NCBI RefSeq assembly: GCF_002215215.1 | Contig: NZ_CP018632.1 | Span: forward strand, 4,150,501-4,214,500 | Direction: 5' to 3' | Length of the DNA: 64,000 bases | Source of the DNA: Granulosicoccus antarcticus IMCC3135 | GTDB taxonomy: Bacteria > Pseudomonadota > Gammaproteobacteria > Granulosicoccales > Granulosicoccaceae | Shown here: positions 35,939 through 45,600 of the stretch, in pieces | Layout: each line of letters opens with the position of its first letter | Position numbering within the stretch: position 1 is the stretch's first letter | The notes under the pieces: generated by a model | Seen by the model: the letters and a program-made list of their open reading frames with translations, nothing else | The model's database searches: none | Told to the model about the DNA's origin: nothing | Translations under genes and position numbers: made by a program

Positions 35939-36193
35939 GCTCCAGAAAAATAGCCACCGCTGGTGGATATCAGTGGAAATGCTGGCTTTGCCGAACTCGT
36001 AAACCCCGTGGGTTAGCCCACCCACAAGACAGTAGATGCACTTTAGGCAGACTTGCGCCCGAAATCAGGGATGTCATGGCACCAATAGAGTGCCTCTGTA
36101 TTGATTAATTGGTAAGCTTTACAAGCTGCAAAGCTTCAAGCTGTACAAAATTGTGCCATTGTTCGGCATCCATTCGTTGCAAGGGAGGCAGAC

Positions 36194-37747
36194 ATGACTG
36201 CTGGGCTTTCCAATCAAACAGACGCTGACTCGAGGATCATCACTATCGACACCACGCGAGTCATTAACCGGCAGCAATCCCACTATGGGGTAATTGACAT
36301 AGGTTCGAACTCAATTCGTCTGGTTGTCTATGATGATCTTAGTCGTGCACCTTTCCCCCGCTTCAACGAAAAATCCATGGTTGCTCTGGGCGCGGGGCTT
36401 GATGCAGACGGTCGCTTTACCGATGAGACGATCGCTAGAGCATTACACGCCATTCGCCGTCTGAGTGCCATCGCTCGCGCCATGAAGGTCGAGCGTATCG
36501 ATGTTCTCGCAACAGAAGCCACACGACGCGCTAAAAACGGCAAGGACCTGATCGATGCGATTCGGGAAAGCACAGGGTTGGAGACAATCACCCTCACCGG
36601 TGAGCAGGAAGCATTTTACTCGGCTCACGGTGTCATTTCCGGTTTCTTCAAACCCATGGGCATGATGGGAGATATCGGCGGAGGTAGCCTTGAAGTAGCG
36701 GAAGTCATTGCCGACCGTGTGGGCGAACGAATGACCAGCATGCCGCTTGGCGCGCTGCCGGTCACCAGGAAACTGGAAGAAGGCTATAGCGCAACAAAGA
36801 AATGGATTGATGAAATACTTTCAGAGAGCCTGCCACCTCTACTGACAAACCCGGTGTTCTTCGCCGTGGGTGGTGGCTGGCGTGCACTTGCCCGTATTCA
36901 CATCGCCATGAACAACCCGACCATCAAGGTTGTTCACGGCTATGAATTACCCGCCAAGGATGTTCGCGCACTGGCCATCAGTATTGCCAAGATGTCCCCG
37001 GAAGAGGTGGCTGCCCTTCCCGATGTGCCCAGTCGTCGAATAGCAACGCTGCCGGCCTCGGCACTGGTCATGTCACGCGTCTTGAAAAAACTGGCACCAG
37101 ATCGGGTGGCCTTTTCAGCCTATGGACTGCGAGAAGGCTGGCTCTATAAACAACTGGATGAAGAGGAGCAATATCGAGACCCTCTCGTTGAAGCGGCGCT
37201 TGCCATCGGCCTGCCAGCAGCGCGGGTTCCAGCGTTTAGTGAAGCACTGGCTCTGTGGACAGAGAACCTTTTTCCAGGGGAAACCCAAAATGACAAACGC
37301 CTCAGACTTGCGGTGTGCGCGCTGACCGATATTGCATGGAGAGAGCACGAAAAAATTCGTGCAACTGACAGTTTTCTGCGCCTGTTGCAGTTCCCCTTCA
37401 TTGGTCTTTCACATCCGGAACGCGCCTTCATTTCAGTGGCAATTCTTGCCCGCTACGGTGGCAAGGTAGACGACATGGTGAAGGATGCCGTCAGCAATCT
37501 GATGACAAGCAGTGAGCTGCGACGCGCCGAAATATTGGGCCGTGCCCTGTTGCTGGGCCACAGGTTCTCAGCCAGCGTGCCCGAAATACTGAAACAGGCC
37601 AGACTTAGAATTGATGCCGATGCCGTTCGGCTGGAGATACTGGACGCCGGCAGTATTCCTGACAGCGATGCCGTTCAAAGCCGGCTGCGACAATTGGCAA
37701 AAGCTACAGGCCTGGAGGGTGCCGAGATAGTGACTGTCAGCGAATAA
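36194..37747 (+). CDS. ppx: Ppx/GppA family phosphatase
   Basis: Protein of 517 residues. The ASKHA fold opens with YGVIDIGSNSIRLVVYD, continues with LATEATRRAKNG, GEQEAFYSAHGV and the ATP/phosphate-binding GDIGGGSLEVAEV, and has a C-terminal helical HD-like extension. Ppx removes phosphate from the end of polyphosphate chains; GppA acts on pppGpp, and sequence alone does not separate the two. The start, ATG 36194, has GGGAGG 7 bases upstream. No polyphosphate kinase gene is adjacent. Confidence 0.88.
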   Translation: MTAGLSNQTDADSRIITIDTTRVINRQQSHYGVIDIGSNSIRLVVYDDLSRAPFPRFNEKSMVALGAGLDADGRFTDETIARALHAIRRLSAIARAMKVERIDVLATEATRRAKNGKDLIDAIRESTGLETITLTGEQEAFYSAHGVISGFFKPMGMMGDIGGGSLEVAEVIADRVGERMTSMPLGALPVTRKLEEGYSATKKWIDEILSESLPPLLTNPVFFAVGGGWRALARIHIAMNNPTIKVVHGYELPAKDVRALAISIAKMSPEEVAALPDVPSRRIATLPASALVMSRVLKKLAPDRVAFSAYGLREGWLYKQLDEEEQYRDPLVEAALAIGLPAARVPAFSEALALWTENLFPGETQNDKRLRLAVCALTDIAWREHEKIRATDSFLRLLQFPFIGLSHPERAFISVAILARYGGKVDDMVKDAVSNLMTSSELRRAEILGRALLLGHRFSASVPEILKQARLRIDADAVRLEILDAGSIPDSDAVQSRLRQLAKATGLEGAEIVTVSE

Positions 37748-37762
37748 TACGAGCCAGTGATG

Positions 37763-37813
37763 TCAACAGAAGGTGATGCAATTGCCAACTGGCATCACAT
37801 CACCCTCCGTTGA
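37763..37813. terminator. Hairpin terminator between ppx and the alginate lyase
   Basis: Bases 37763-37777 and 37799-37813 form a 15-position inverted repeat (13 exact) around a 21-base loop, between two genes that run towards each other. The two imperfect pairs become G-U on the minus-strand RNA, so it should be somewhat better for the alginate lyase transcript. No long T-run is present. Confidence 0.5.
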
Positions 37814-37832
37814 ACTTAGCCTGGCTAAGCCA

Positions 37833-38900
37833 TTACTCTGTGGTGGAGTTGCTCAAGGTCAGCTTGGAAAAAGTGGCACTTGCGTAATCTCCATTAGCCT
37901 TATCAGTCGCCCAATCACCGGTACCCGGGCAGGCGGCGTACCAGATACCTTCAGCATCTTTGGTACTGCACTGATTGTAGGCACCGGCCTTGAAATACAT
38001 GAAGTCCTCGGCGTATCCCTGTGGGTTGTCCAGAGCATCGACATCGCCATTGGGATCAATATTGTCGGCCAGATTGATCTCAAACGTTTTCGTCTCTTTA
38101 CCGGGAGATTCAAACGTCAGGGACATGATATTGCCCTGGACGTTGACCTCATAACTGAATTCCTCACCTAATGCAATTCCGGCATCGCCTGGATTTTCCG
38201 GGTTGTCCCAGCTATTACCCCAGACCGGGAAAGCGATGTCAGTGCGGTTCGGATCTTCTTTCTCCAGATTGCGTTCGTAGTTCCAGAAAACCGACCCTTT
38301 ATCATGTTCAGGCCATTTTTTGAAATAGATTTTCAACGGCTCATTACCATAGCCGAAGCCTTTGCCTTCAGCCATTTGTTCCTTGTTCTTGTCGGCATGT
38401 ATCTGACCGACAACCATTGAATAAGCAGGAGGCTTGTCAGGATGACCGGCCCGTTCAGCGACATGATTGACTTTTAGCGTGGCGTTGAGTTTGCCTCCAA
38501 AAATCTCTCCAATCGGATTGGCCTGCAATGCAAAATTATTGCCGGGTGTATGAGTGCCGATGTCTTCATTTGTACCACGCAGCATCTGTCGAAGCTCACT
38601 ACGGGTATTGGAAGAATTAGGCGTTGTCATGGCCTTGTTTGCGGCAGTAAAGACCATCCCCCCCTCTTCATTCAGATAGAAAAAATCAGGATGCGAGTAG
38701 CCTTGAATATCGGCAACCGATACCGAGTCAATCTTCTCATCACCATCGGCATCCAGAGGCAGGGTGATATTCCAGTGGCTGAGATCAAACTTGTCTGAAG
38801 GATTGCCGGCAGACTCGGCATGAGCAACGGCGGCCAGACCCGCGGATGCCACGGAGGCAACAGCCAAAGCCAGCACTTTGGTTCTTGAAGATGGATGCAT
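37833..38900 (-). CDS. Alginate lyase, polysaccharide lyase family 7
   Basis: Protein of 355 residues with a Sec signal peptide (VLALAVASVASAGLAAVAHA) and a single PL7 jelly-roll domain. It starts KFDLSHWNITLPLD and holds the three family signatures: RSELR (100-104), QIH (166-168) and YFKAGAYNQ near the C terminus. These carry the Arg, Gln, His and Tyr of the lyase site. It cuts alginate, a brown algal and bacterial polymer, by beta-elimination in the periplasm or outside. No alginate transporter or second lyase is in the window, so it stands alone. Confidence 0.93.
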   Translation of the reverse strand: MHPSSRTKVLALAVASVASAGLAAVAHAESAGNPSDKFDLSHWNITLPLDADGDEKIDSVSVADIQGYSHPDFFYLNEEGGMVFTAANKAMTTPNSSNTRSELRQMLRGTNEDIGTHTPGNNFALQANPIGEIFGGKLNATLKVNHVAERAGHPDKPPAYSMVVGQIHADKNKEQMAEGKGFGYGNEPLKIYFKKWPEHDKGSVFWNYERNLEKEDPNRTDIAFPVWGNSWDNPENPGDAGIALGEEFSYEVNVQGNIMSLTFESPGKETKTFEINLADNIDPNGDVDALDNPQGYAEDFMYFKAGAYNQCSTKDAEGIWYAACPGTGDWATDKANGDYASATFSKLTLSNSTTE

Positions 38901-39167
38901 GGTTCGATTCCCTTGAAAATTGAAAACAGCAACGAATGTGACGCTGATGTCAGCTATGACTGATCACACAGAAAGCTCGACATCATTAATGTCGACATCT
39001 GATTTCTGATATACAAGATTAGCATGCAAGCATGTCTGTTTGAACTATTCAACGGCGCGACGTCCCGAAAAAACGCTCGATTGTCGTTACCATCTGATAA
39101 CCCAGCCCAGCCTCAGTACGGGTTCGTGCTGAGACTAGCCGGATTTCCGCCATCAGCTATTGTCGAA

Positions 39168-39665
39168 TCAGGGCTCACTTCGCCTGTTCACAGATACCGA
39201 ATCAGCATTCCAGACCGAATCGACATCTGTCCCAATGCGCTTCAACAATCCGATCAGCTGCCCGGTTTCATTGTCGGACAAGTCGGCAAGGTACGGGCGA
39301 GTTGCAGCCTGAATGAGACCCGGCGCTTGTTCGCATATTTGCATGCCACGAGTAGTCGGCTTGAGACTGTATCCGCGTCCATCCGCTGTATCGGTTTCAC
39401 GGCGCACATAGTCCAGTTCCTCCAGCCTGGATATGAGCCTTGAGGCGGAGCTGCGCTCCAGACCGACGAACCTGGCAATCTGACTGGGCGATGTGACGCC
39501 GTCGAATCGTATACAGGCCAGGACCATCCAGGAGAGCCTTCCCAGCTCCAGTTCCGCAAGCGCCTCGTCAACGGTCGATTGCATGATCTGGGCGGCGCGG
39601 CTCAGGCAATATCCAAGCCCGTCCTGTGCGTTGTACAGAGTGCTTTTGTTTGATGAGTTCATCAT
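39168..39665 (-). CDS. MarR-family regulator of the dehalogenase/TRAP operon
   Basis: Protein of 165 residues, a winged-helix MarR regulator: WMVLACIRFDGVTSPSQIARFVGLERSSASRLISRLEELDYVRRE followed by GRGYSLKPTTRGMQI. The start is ATG 39665 (MMNSSN), preceded by GAGA; codons before it read as an unlikely extension. It is transcribed away from the TRAP transporter and dehalogenase genes and shares with them a control region with three inverted repeats. MarR proteins commonly sense phenolic or aromatic acids and regulate their breakdown, and MarR-type regulators also control reductive dehalogenase genes in Dehalococcoides. Confidence 0.9.
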   Translation of the reverse strand: MMNSSNKSTLYNAQDGLGYCLSRAAQIMQSTVDEALAELELGRLSWMVLACIRFDGVTSPSQIARFVGLERSSASRLISRLEELDYVRRETDTADGRGYSLKPTTRGMQICEQAPGLIQAATRPYLADLSDNETGQLIGLLKRIGTDVDSVWNADSVSVNRRSEP

Positions 39666-39681
39666 ACGATTCTCATTATCT

Positions 39682-39793
39682 ATGTGTAGAAAGCACACAT
39701 ATTCCGGGATTGATGTTGTAACGGTATCAAGAAATAGCTTGATATATTAATTCTGCTAGGCATACTCGTAACAAATCATGTGCAATCTGCACA
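39682..39793. promoter_or_regulatory. Inverted repeats in the MarR-TRAP control region
   Basis: Three palindromes lie between the divergent genes: ATGTGT/ACACAT (39682-39687 and 39695-39700), TATCAAG/CTTGATA (39725-39731 and 39738-39744, spacer 6, total 20 bases) and TGTGCA/TGCACA (39779-39784 and 39788-39793). The middle one has the size of a typical MarR operator; the first and third share the TGTG/CACA theme and flank it. The MarR protein encoded here is the natural candidate to bind them. Confidence 0.55.
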
Positions 39794-39809
39794 CAAATGG
39801 AGTCGAGCA

Positions 39810-40757
39810 ATGCCTGTTCATTTCACCGACAAGACCCTGAAACCATTAGTACTGGGTACCGTTGCATTCGCGGCGATCTGGACATCTACAGTACAGGCAG
39901 ATGTACTGAAGCTGGCGCATTTCATGCCGCCGACACACCCTATGGATGTGCAGGTCATGACTCCCATGGCTGAGGCCTATAACGAGGCGGTTGCCGGAAG
40001 CTCAGAGATCAGAATATTTCCGGCAGGAGAGCTTGGCCCGGGTCCCAAGGAACAGTACAAGCGTGTTGCAACCGGTGTGGCAGATCTGACATTCATCCTG
40101 CCCGAGTTCACCCCTGATCTGTTCCCGGTATTGACCAGTTATGAGCTGCCGGGCCAGTTTGCCGATAGCATCAGCGCCACTCAGGCCATGTGGGAAAACA
40201 GGGCTGCCATCGAAGCTGAGGTGAACCGCGCAGTCCCCTTGGGCTTCTGGGCCAACAACGCAACGATTCTCATCACCCGCGACAAGATAGTGCGAACCCC
40301 CGCCGATCTGTCGGGCTTGAAGATTCGTGTCGCAGGCAGAAACATGGCTCGTGTCATTGAGGCGTGGGGAGGTGTTCCCGTGGATATGTCCCCAACAGAA
40401 GCTTATCAGGCACTCAGTACAGGAGTCGTTGATGGGATCTATATCGGCCCTACCGCCTTTTCCTCCTACAAGCTATATGAGGTTGCAAAATACGCCACGG
40501 TGAACATACCAGGCTCCATTTACAGCTTTCTGCTTGCCATGAACACAGATGCCTATGCTGCATTAAGCGAAGGTGAGCGCAAAACTCTGCAATCGGTATC
40601 AGGTGAGGAATTGAGCCTCAAAGCGGCCAAAGCCTTTGCTGATGTTGGCAAAAGTGCCCTGGGGCTTGCTGGTGAGAACGGTGTTGAGATGATTTCCCTG
40701 ACCGATGAAGAAATCAATGTATTCGCCGGGCTATCACCTTTTTCTGAAGAAAACTGA
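39810..40757 (+). CDS. TRAP transporter periplasmic binding protein (DctP family)
   Basis: Protein of 315 residues with a signal peptide (LKPLVLGTVAFAAIWTSTVQA) and a DctP-type binding fold: LKLAHFMPPTHPMDVQVM, later PADLSGLKIRVAGRNMARVIEAWGGVPVDMSPTEAYQALSTGVVDG. DctP proteins hold organic acids through an arginine carboxylate contact. The start is ATG 39810, preceded by GGAG at 7 bases. It is the first gene of an operon that ends with a reductive dehalogenase, so a halogenated aromatic acid is a plausible ligand. Confidence 0.92.
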   Translation: MPVHFTDKTLKPLVLGTVAFAAIWTSTVQADVLKLAHFMPPTHPMDVQVMTPMAEAYNEAVAGSSEIRIFPAGELGPGPKEQYKRVATGVADLTFILPEFTPDLFPVLTSYELPGQFADSISATQAMWENRAAIEAEVNRAVPLGFWANNATILITRDKIVRTPADLSGLKIRVAGRNMARVIEAWGGVPVDMSPTEAYQALSTGVVDGIYIGPTAFSSYKLYEVAKYATVNIPGSIYSFLLAMNTDAYAALSEGERKTLQSVSGEELSLKAAKAFADVGKSALGLAGENGVEMISLTDEEINVFAGLSPFSEEN

Positions 40758-40833
40758 ATTCCAAGGCTTTCGGTCTGCTCGGTTCATCCATTCAACTGAT
40801 TTGCCCTACAGAATCATCAAACAAGGTGGGATC

Positions 40834-41310
40834 ATGCTCTTTCGAGTCTTGGGTGGAATTTTGTTCAGCATTGGCGGTGCAAGCCTGCTGGCGCTCATGT
40901 CAACATCCGTGTCTGACGCCATCATGCGTGCCACCGCCAACCCCTTCATTGGCGCAAAAGAGCTGAGCGAGGCTTTTCTTGTCTGCTGTGTCGCCATCTC
41001 GCTACCCGTCAGCGTCTATAGAGGCAAGGCCATCGCCATCGATGGTTTCGTAGCCTTTTTCCCTGACGTTGCAAAGCGCCTGATCACCGCCGCAGGAAAT
41101 CTCTCAGGCGCCCTTGTTTGCGCACTTCTATCCTATGAGTTGATCAGAGCCGGAGCTGATGCTCACGATTTTGCGGAAAAATCTACCTTGCTTGGCATCC
41201 CCTATCAGCTGTACTACCAGATTTTATCCTTCGGGTTCGGCTTGACCACACTGGCCTTTCTCTTCCACATCAAGCTCGGATTCAAGAGCAATGAGCCTGC
41301 CCGATCATGA
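40834..41310 (+). CDS. TRAP transporter small permease (DctQ family)
   Basis: Protein of 158 residues with four membrane helices, in keeping with the DctQ family. It begins MLFRVLGGILFSIGGASLLALM and contains ANPFIGAKELSEAFLVCCVAISL and YRGKAIAIDGFV, the usual helix ends. The start is ATG 40834, preceded by AAGGTGG. The upstream open frame overlaps the binding-protein gene and is ignored. Its stop overlaps dctM by 4 bases (ATGA). Confidence 0.88.
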   Translation: MLFRVLGGILFSIGGASLLALMSTSVSDAIMRATANPFIGAKELSEAFLVCCVAISLPVSVYRGKAIAIDGFVAFFPDVAKRLITAAGNLSGALVCALLSYELIRAGADAHDFAEKSTLLGIPYQLYYQILSFGFGLTTLAFLFHIKLGFKSNEPARS

Positions 41311-42608
41311 CGCCTGAATGGATAGGAATATGTGGCTTTGCAGTCCTGCTTGTTCTTATTTTCCTGCGTGTGCCGGTGGGTATTGCCATGCTGGGTGTGG
41401 GTCTGGGTGGCACAGCCATTCTGAATTCACCCGATGTTGCATTGCGGCTGATGACAGGCCAGACCTTCGCCATCAGCACACTCTATTCGCTTTCAGTATT
41501 ACCCCTGTTCATTCTGATGGGCAACGTTGCTTCTCAATCAGGGCTCAGCCGTGATCTTTATGATGCAGCCTACGCCCTGGTCGGCCACCTGAAGGGCGGA
41601 CTTGCCAGTGCCACGATTGTAGGCTGTGCCGGGTTCGCAGCACTCTCAGGCTCATCCATAGCCTCCGCTGTCACGATGGGCCAGGTGGCCTATCCCGAGA
41701 TGCAGCGCCGCGCCTACGGTGATCGCTTGTCAACAGGTGCCATTGCAGCGGGTGGCACCCTGGGGATATTGCTTCCCCCCTCTACCGGCTTTGTGCTCTA
41801 CGCCATCATGACCGAGCAAAGTATCGGTCGCCTGTTCATGGCGGGTATCTTGCCAGGAATCCTGCTGACAACACTCTTTGTGCTCACAGTGACGCTCATC
41901 GTGCGATTCAACCCTGACTCCGGGGGCATTGCGCCCAAGGATCTGATCGACACTGAAAAAACATCACTGCTGAAAGCAACTCCTGTACTGGGGATCATCG
42001 TGATCACTATTGGAGGCATCTATCTGGGGTTGTTCACCCCGGTTGAGGCCGCCGGTATAGGTGCTTCACTGGCCATTCTCATGGCCCTCCTGCGACGCCG
42101 ACTAAACCTTGCAGAATTTATCCACGCGATCAAAAGCACCCTTGAAACAACTGGACTTTGCTTTCTCATTCTGATTGGTGCGATGGTATTTTCGCCCTTC
42201 GTTGCACTCTCCCAACTGCCATCAGCCCTGTCGGAAATAGTGCTTGGATACAGCGACTCTCCCTATACCGTACTGACCATGATACTGGTCCTCTACCTGT
42301 TTCTGGGCATGATTATCGAGGGCTTGTCACTCATGGTCATCACGCTTCCCATCGTCTTTCCGGTCATAACGAACCTGGGGTTCGACCCCATCTGGTTTGG
42401 CGTCATCATGGTGCTGGTACTGGAGATGGGACTGATCAGCCCGCCGGTCGGCGTCAATTGTTTCGTTGTAAGTAGTGTTGCGCCCAATGTGCCTCTTTCT
42501 GATATTTTCAAAGGCATCATGCCATTCTGGGCAGCAATGATCTGTTGCATTCTGTTACTGGTAGCGATCCCTGAAATCGCATTGTTTCTGCCAAATGCAA
42601 TGTTCTGA
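41307..42608 (+). CDS. TRAP transporter large permease (DctM family)
   Basis: Protein of 433 residues, about twelve membrane helices. It has the DctM features VPVGIAMLGVGLGGTA, PLFILMGNVASQSGLSRDLYDAA, GSSIASAVTMGQVAYPEM and a late FDPIWFGVIMVLVLEMGLISPPVGVNCFV. It uses the sodium or proton gradient to move substrate. The dehalogenase gene starts 18 bases after its stop. Confidence 0.94.
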   Translation: MTPEWIGICGFAVLLVLIFLRVPVGIAMLGVGLGGTAILNSPDVALRLMTGQTFAISTLYSLSVLPLFILMGNVASQSGLSRDLYDAAYALVGHLKGGLASATIVGCAGFAALSGSSIASAVTMGQVAYPEMQRRAYGDRLSTGAIAAGGTLGILLPPSTGFVLYAIMTEQSIGRLFMAGILPGILLTTLFVLTVTLIVRFNPDSGGIAPKDLIDTEKTSLLKATPVLGIIVITIGGIYLGLFTPVEAAGIGASLAILMALLRRRLNLAEFIHAIKSTLETTGLCFLILIGAMVFSPFVALSQLPSALSEIVLGYSDSPYTVLTMILVLYLFLGMIIEGLSLMVITLPIVFPVITNLGFDPIWFGVIMVLVLEMGLISPPVGVNCFVVSSVAPNVPLSDIFKGIMPFWAAMICCILLLVAIPEIALFLPNAMF

Positions 42609-42626
42609 CAATCCACAGGAAGCCCC

Positions 42627-45600
42627 ATGAGCAGGTATTTTTCCACCAAGAACAGAGCGCTGCATCTGGGTCCCTATCCGGTTGAGTTGCTGGCACGTTC
42701 TGATGTCGAGGTGAACCTTGCAACAGCCCCATCCGTGGAGCCGCTCAGCTATGAGCGTCCCCATGAACCGCATTCGATTGTCAACGCGATGCGCGAGCAC
42801 CAGGCCATGCTGGATGCCATTCGCAGTGGTTTGACCAATAAGGCCATGGCCGATGCCCCGACAGACCCGCTAGAGCGCGCACAGCATCTCAAATCATTCG
42901 GCTATTTTTCCGATGCCGCCATCGTTGGCATATGCAAACTGCCCAAGACGGCATTACTACCAGCCCCCTGGTTGAACCCTGATGTCGCACAGCTTGCCGA
43001 GGATTTGAAATCAACCCAGACTAAAACGCTGGCCTCGGGCATCGATATGATCATGGCTGATCTTAAAGAGTCCATGGAGGCCGAGCTACCTAGCATAGAC
43101 AATCACACTCATGTGCTGGTATTCCTCTACGAAAACCCCAGAGATGTCGAACCTGGCGAAGTGGGGACCGACTGGATAACGGATGCCCATGCTCATCGAG
43201 CCGGCTTGATGGCTGCTGAAACAGCGGTCGTGCTGGCCAACTACCTGCGCTTGCTGGGACATGATTCTCGCGCTCATACGGTCACCAGTAGCGATGTTGA
43301 TCTGAATAAACTTGCCCTGCTGGCCGGACTTGCAACCGTAGAGGATGGCGTACTCAAGCATCCCTATATTGGAACCCGCTTTGGTTTGTCGGCGGTAACA
43401 ACCAGTTTCGAGATGGCAACTGATCTGCCACTGCTGCCACGCTCACAACAACCGGCCTCAGCCTTTGGCATTGGCTGGAAGCTGGGCACGGGATCCTCCA
43501 GAAACGCATCAAACGCGGTGCCCTATGCCAAGCGGCGATTTGTTGATGGCGCCCACCCCTTCGAAAAACTGAAACGAGTCGAAAAGCCAACAACATTCAT
43601 TGATGAATTACGGGTCGCCCGCGTTCCCAAACGAGGCGATATGTTTGCCCGCGCCCAGTTTGGCGACATGGGCAAGAAGCTTCAGGACAGCGCCACAGGT
43701 GGCTACTACGTACGCAAGGCAGCTCCCTCCATGGCTCAGAGGCGAGCCTTGGGTGCCTTTGTCTTGCTGCAGGATGGCATCCCGGCGGACAAAAAAGTAT
43801 CTATTGATCCAGAATCAGCTGCCAATCTGGTCAAGGCAACCAGCTATTTTCTCGGTATTGATGCAGTGGGAATTTCTCGCTGCCCCGATTGGACCTGGTA
43901 CAGCCATGATGCACGCGGTGATGTCATAGATCCTCCGCACGATCAGGCCATCAGCATGGTCATCGATCAGGGCTATGAGACGATGGAAGGCTCCTCAGGC
44001 GATGACTGGATTGCCGTCGCCCAGTCCATGCGGGCGTACCTGCGCTTCTCTCTGCTGGGTGGCGTCATCGCCAAACAGATCCGCAACCTGGGTTATTCCG
44101 CCAAGGCACACACGGTGATGGATGGTGAGGTGCTGCAACCACCACTGATGCTGCTATCGGGTTTGGGCGAAGTCAGCCGTATCGGCGAAGTCATTCTCAA
44201 CCCCTATCTGGGTCCGCGTCTGAAATCCGGTGCCGTGACCACGGATCTGCCCATGAGCCACGATCTGCCCATCGATTTCGGATTGCAGACGTTTTGCGAA
44301 AGCTGCAACAAGTGCGCTCGCGAATGCCCTTCCGGAGCGATCACAGCAGGTCCGAAGCTGATGTTCAACGGTTATGAAATCTGGAAATCGGATAGCCAGA
44401 AATGCACCACCTATCGAATTACGACACCGGGCGGTGCAATGTGTGGACGCTGTATGAAAACCTGTCCATGGAACCTTGAAGGCATATTCAAGGAAAAACC
44501 ATTTCGCTGGGCGGCCATGAATATTCCAAAGCTGGCCCCAGTGCTTGCAAAACTCGATGATGCCGTTGGCAATGGCAGCCTCAACCCTGTCAAGAAGTGG
44601 TGGTGGGATCTGGAGGTTGAAGACGATGGCGGCTATCGCCCCACCCAGAAACCCGTCAACTGCCGTGAATTGCAGAAAGATCTGCACTTGAAGTACGAGA
44701 ACCAGACACTGGCAGTCTACCCTGCCCCTTTAGCCCCTCACCCCTATCCCTACCCTTTTCCGATGGATCGTGAGGCAGGCATTGAAGCCTACCAGGCCAT
44801 GATCACTGCCGAGGAGTACAAGGCCCGATTGAGGCGCGGTGATGAATCAGCCGTTCACATCTATTCAGCCGATGGGCAAAGCCCCGTCATCCAGGTACAG
44901 ATCAGCAAAGCACAGGTGACAGCCAAAGGCATCACCATTTATGAATTCGAGCCTGTCAGCGGCGGCGACCTGCCATCGTGGCAGGCAGGTGCGCATCTGG
45001 ATATCGTGGTAGCACCCGAGTTTCTGCGCCAGTATTCGATGTCCGGCGACCCTGCCAATCGCGCCAGTTACCAGATTGGGGTCTTGTGCGAAGATGAAGG
45101 GCGTGGGGGCTCCAGGCTTTTGCACCGGATATTCAATGTCGGTCGAAAGCTGTTCATTTCACGCCCTGTCAATCACTTTGCTCTGGATCCACATGCCAGC
45201 AAGTGCATTCTGATGGGAGGCGGCATAGGTGTGACGCCGATGATCGCCATGGCACACGAATTACAGGCTCAGGGAAGAGATTTCGTATTGCATTATTCAG
45301 GGCGCTCGAAAGAGACGATGGGCTACCTGGAAGAAATTTCGACATTTTCCTGGGCTGACAAGGTCAGAACACATATCAGCAACGAAGGCACACGCCTGGA
45401 TCTGAATAGCGTGATGTCCGAGTACCAGGCCGGATGGCATGTCTACACTTGCGGTGCACAACATTATATGAGCAGCGTACTGGAGGCGGCCCGAATTGCA
45501 GGCTTTCCAGAGGATGCCCAGCATCTCGAGTATTTCTCTGTTCCTGAGCTACCTGACTATGAAAATCACGAGTTCACCCTGAAACTGGTGAAATCAGGTA

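Noticed and set aside
39024-39443. Open frame antisense to the MarR gene
   Set aside because: No family motif or ribosome site; the MarR gene on the other strand is clear.
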